A stretch of DNA of 6,866 bases from an uncultured Acetobacteraceae bacterium (GTDB lineage: Bacteria > Pseudomonadota > Alphaproteobacteria > Acetobacterales > Acetobacteraceae): contig CALNAL010000309.1 of the NCBI GenBank assembly GCA_937874445.1, positions 1 through 6,866 on the forward strand. The letters are read 5' to 3'. Made by a program: the position numbers and the translations under genes. Below the pieces are notes generated by a model. That model saw only the letters and a program-made list of their open reading frames with translations, ran no database searches and had not been told where the DNA came from. The first letter of the stretch is position 1. Every line of letters starts with the position of its first letter. This document shows, piece by piece, positions 5,891 to 6,866 of the stretch.

Positions 5891-6643
5891 ATGAATCTGG
5901 ATGGAAAAGTCGCCCTGGTCACCGGGGCCGGACGCGGCATCGGGTATGCCATCGCCCGGAGTTTGTGCGAGGCGGGCGCGACCGTCTATCTCGCGAGCCG
6001 GAACGAAGCGGAACTGGAAAAGGCCCGGGCGGAATGCGACCCGCAGGGAACCGGCCGCGCCAGAACACTGCGGATGGATGTCTCCGACTCCCACTCGGTG
6101 GCGGTGGCAGGCCAGCGCCTCACGCAGGACGGCGGCAGGCTCGATATCCTCGTCAACAGTGCCGGCGTCAACCTGCGCGGCCCGGTCGAGACCTATCCCG
6201 AGGAGGCCTGGGATACCGTCATCGACACCAATCTCAAGGGCGTCTTCCTCACCGCACGGATGGCTTATCCGATGCTGAAGAAGCAGGGCGGCAAGGTCGT
6301 CAACATCGCGTCCCTGATGTCGGAGATCGCCCGCCCGACCATCGCCGCCTACGTCGCTTCGAAAGGCGGCGTGCGCCAGTTGACGAAGGCCCTGGCTGTC
6401 GAGTGGGCCCCCGACAACATCCAGGTCAATGCCATCGCGCCAGGTTTCATCGCAACCGAAATGAACCTGCCGTTGACGCGTGACGAGACCTTCAATGCCA
6501 TGGTCATCGGCCGCACGCCGGCGCGGCGCTGGGGAACCCCCGAGGACATTTCCGGGACGGCCCTGTTCCTCGTGTCCCCAGCTTCCGATTTCCTGACCGG
6601 CCAGATCATCACCGTGGATGGCGGATTGCTGGCGTCCCTGTAG
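5891..6643 (+). CDS. Short-chain dehydrogenase/reductase, gluconate 5-dehydrogenase/KduD-like
   Basis: This 250-residue classical SDR has the dinucleotide-binding motif TGAGRGIG (11-18), NSAG (89-92), the catalytic tetrad N114, S141, Y154 and K158 (YVASK), and a C-terminal TPARRWGTPED and TVDGG. The stretches NSAGVNLRGPVE, NIASLMSE, LTKALAVEWAPDNIQVNAI and RTPARRWG resemble gluconate 5-dehydrogenase and KduD, which interconvert 5-keto and 5-hydroxy groups of gluconate-type acids. After the second beta strand the sequence is S36-R37 rather than an acidic residue, which usually means NADP(H) preference. ATG at 5891 is preferred, 7 bases after AAGGA (5879-5883); a TTG immediately upstream is also in frame. 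It is the last clear gene of the cluster and would supply the redox step on an intermediate shared with the isomerase and dehydratase. SDR assignment is certain; substrate position and direction are inferred. Confidence 0.92.
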   Translation: MNLDGKVALVTGAGRGIGYAIARSLCEAGATVYLASRNEAELEKARAECDPQGTGRARTLRMDVSDSHSVAVAGQRLTQDGGRLDILVNSAGVNLRGPVETYPEEAWDTVIDTNLKGVFLTARMAYPMLKKQGGKVVNIASLMSEIARPTIAAYVASKGGVRQLTKALAVEWAPDNIQVNAIAPGFIATEMNLPLTRDETFNAMVIGRTPARRWGTPEDISGTALFLVSPASDFLTGQIITVDGGLLASL

Positions 6644-6646
6644 AAC

Positions 6647-6660
6647 CCCGCCCCGGCGGG
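6647..6660 (+). terminator. Short hairpin after the dehydrogenase, possible weak terminator
   Basis: CCCGC (6647-6651) pairs with GCGGG (6656-6660) around a 4-base loop, starting 3 bases after the dehydrogenase stop. There is no T-run after it (AAATCGG follows), so termination is doubtful. It may only be another end-protecting stem. Confidence 0.25.
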
Positions 6661-6702
6661 AAATCGGCAACTGGCCACAGCGTGCAAAGGAACCTTTGAA
6701 AG

Positions 6703-6818
6703 ATGCAGCAGGGAAGCGGCTCCGTAGCCGGCAGCGCAGTCACCGGCAGCGTAATGACCGGAATCGCAACGGTGCGGCCGGCACGGAGCCGCCGTCTTCC
6801 CGGATTATCCTTCATCGG
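6703..6818 (+). CDS. Doubtful start of a further gene, cut by the adapter
   Basis: An ATG at 6703 is preceded by AAAGGA (6686-6691) at 11 bases, and the frame stays open through the end of real sequence at 6818, giving 38 codons. The reading begins MQQGSGSVAGSAV and carries a repeated five-residue pattern, then a basic stretch (RPARSRRLPG) before LSFIG. I recognise no family. A second in-frame ATG lies at 6754 without a clear ribosome binding site. An open frame of this length is expected by chance in GC-rich DNA, so this may be non-coding. The gap 6644-6818 otherwise shows nothing definite. Confidence 0.2.
6724..6768. repeat. Degenerate 15-base tandem repeat, three copies
   Basis: Three consecutive 15-base units are visible: GTAGCCGGCAGCGCA, GTCACCGGCAGCGTA and ATGACCGGAATCGCA. 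The first two share CCGGCAGCG at 6728-6736 and 6743-6751. Read in the frame of the ATG at 6703, the units give VAGSA, VTGSV and MTGIA. Whether this is coding is unknown. Confidence 0.5.
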
Positions 6819-6866
6819 CTGTCTCTTATACACATCTGACGCTGCCGACGAAGGCTTAGGTGTAGA
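6819..6866. other. Illumina Nextera adapter read-through at contig end (artefact)
   Basis: Bases 6819-6837 are CTGTCTCTTATACACATCT, the reverse complement of the hyperactive Tn5 mosaic end used in Nextera libraries. They are followed by GACGCTGCCGACGA (6838-6851), completing the Read 1-side Nextera adapter. Then come 8 bases AGGCTTAG (6852-6859), the reverse complement of CTAAGCCT, which I recall as the i5 index S508/N508. The last bases GTGTAGA (6860-6866) are the start of the reverse complement of the P5 flow-cell sequence. The order adapter, index, P5 is exactly that of read-through past a short insert, so this stretch is synthetic. It also creates false peptides ending in SLIHI on the + strand and beginning MYKRQ on the - strand. 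Confidence 0.99.

Noticed and set aside
5033..6670. 545-codon minus-strand frame covering the isomerase and dehydrogenase
   Set aside because: Antisense to two clear genes, compositionally a shadow of GC-rich codons, no domain signatures.
6819..6837. Tn5 mosaic end as evidence for a natural IS50/Tn5-like transposon
   Set aside because: The following bases are the Nextera tail, an i5 index and P5, not transposon DNA; the mosaic-end sequence itself is the engineered hyperactive form.
6609..6839. Short frames at the contig end (minus strand starting MYKRQ, plus strand ending SLIHI)
   Set aside because: Both borrow their start or stop from the adapter and are familiar artefact peptides; neither has family resemblance.

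Overview
This window looks like one end of a contig from a GC-rich Gram-negative bacterium. The proteins read most like those of Alphaproteobacteria (Rhodospirillales or Acetobacteraceae type), but that is an impression from sequence style and GC content, not a database result. All real genes lie on the + strand.

Bases 1-711 hold the C-terminal part of a soluble lytic murein transglycosylase, cut off by the window edge. It is clearly GC-richer than what follows. A 122-base gap with a perfect palindrome (750-765), a plausible operator, opens a compact catabolic cluster. In order this contains: a mandelate-racemase-subgroup enolase-superfamily enzyme, probably a sugar-acid dehydratase (834-1946); the three parts of a TRAP transporter, namely binding protein (2011-3000), small membrane subunit (3146-3655) and large membrane subunit (3652-4920, ATGA overlap with the gene before); an IolB/KduI-family cupin isomerase (5024-5824); and a short-chain dehydrogenase of the gluconate 5-dehydrogenase/KduD type (5891-6643). 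Every junction inside the cluster except the ATGA overlap holds a GC-rich hairpin without a T-run, so these look like mRNA processing or stability elements rather than terminators.

Together the genes suggest uptake of a carboxylated sugar by the TRAP system, followed by dehydration, aldose-ketose isomerisation and keto/hydroxy redox chemistry. The IolB-like protein stands without other inositol genes in the window, and its pairing with an SDR recalls KduI-KduD of uronate degradation. The substrate cannot be fixed from sequence. The expected kinase or aldolase and the regulator are not in the window.

The last 48 bases (6819-6866) are not biological. They are Illumina Nextera adapter read-through, including a complete 8-base i5 index and the start of the P5 sequence. 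Real sequence ends at 6818. The 175 bases after the dehydrogenase hold a short hairpin, a degenerate 15-base tandem repeat and at most a doubtful start of a further gene.
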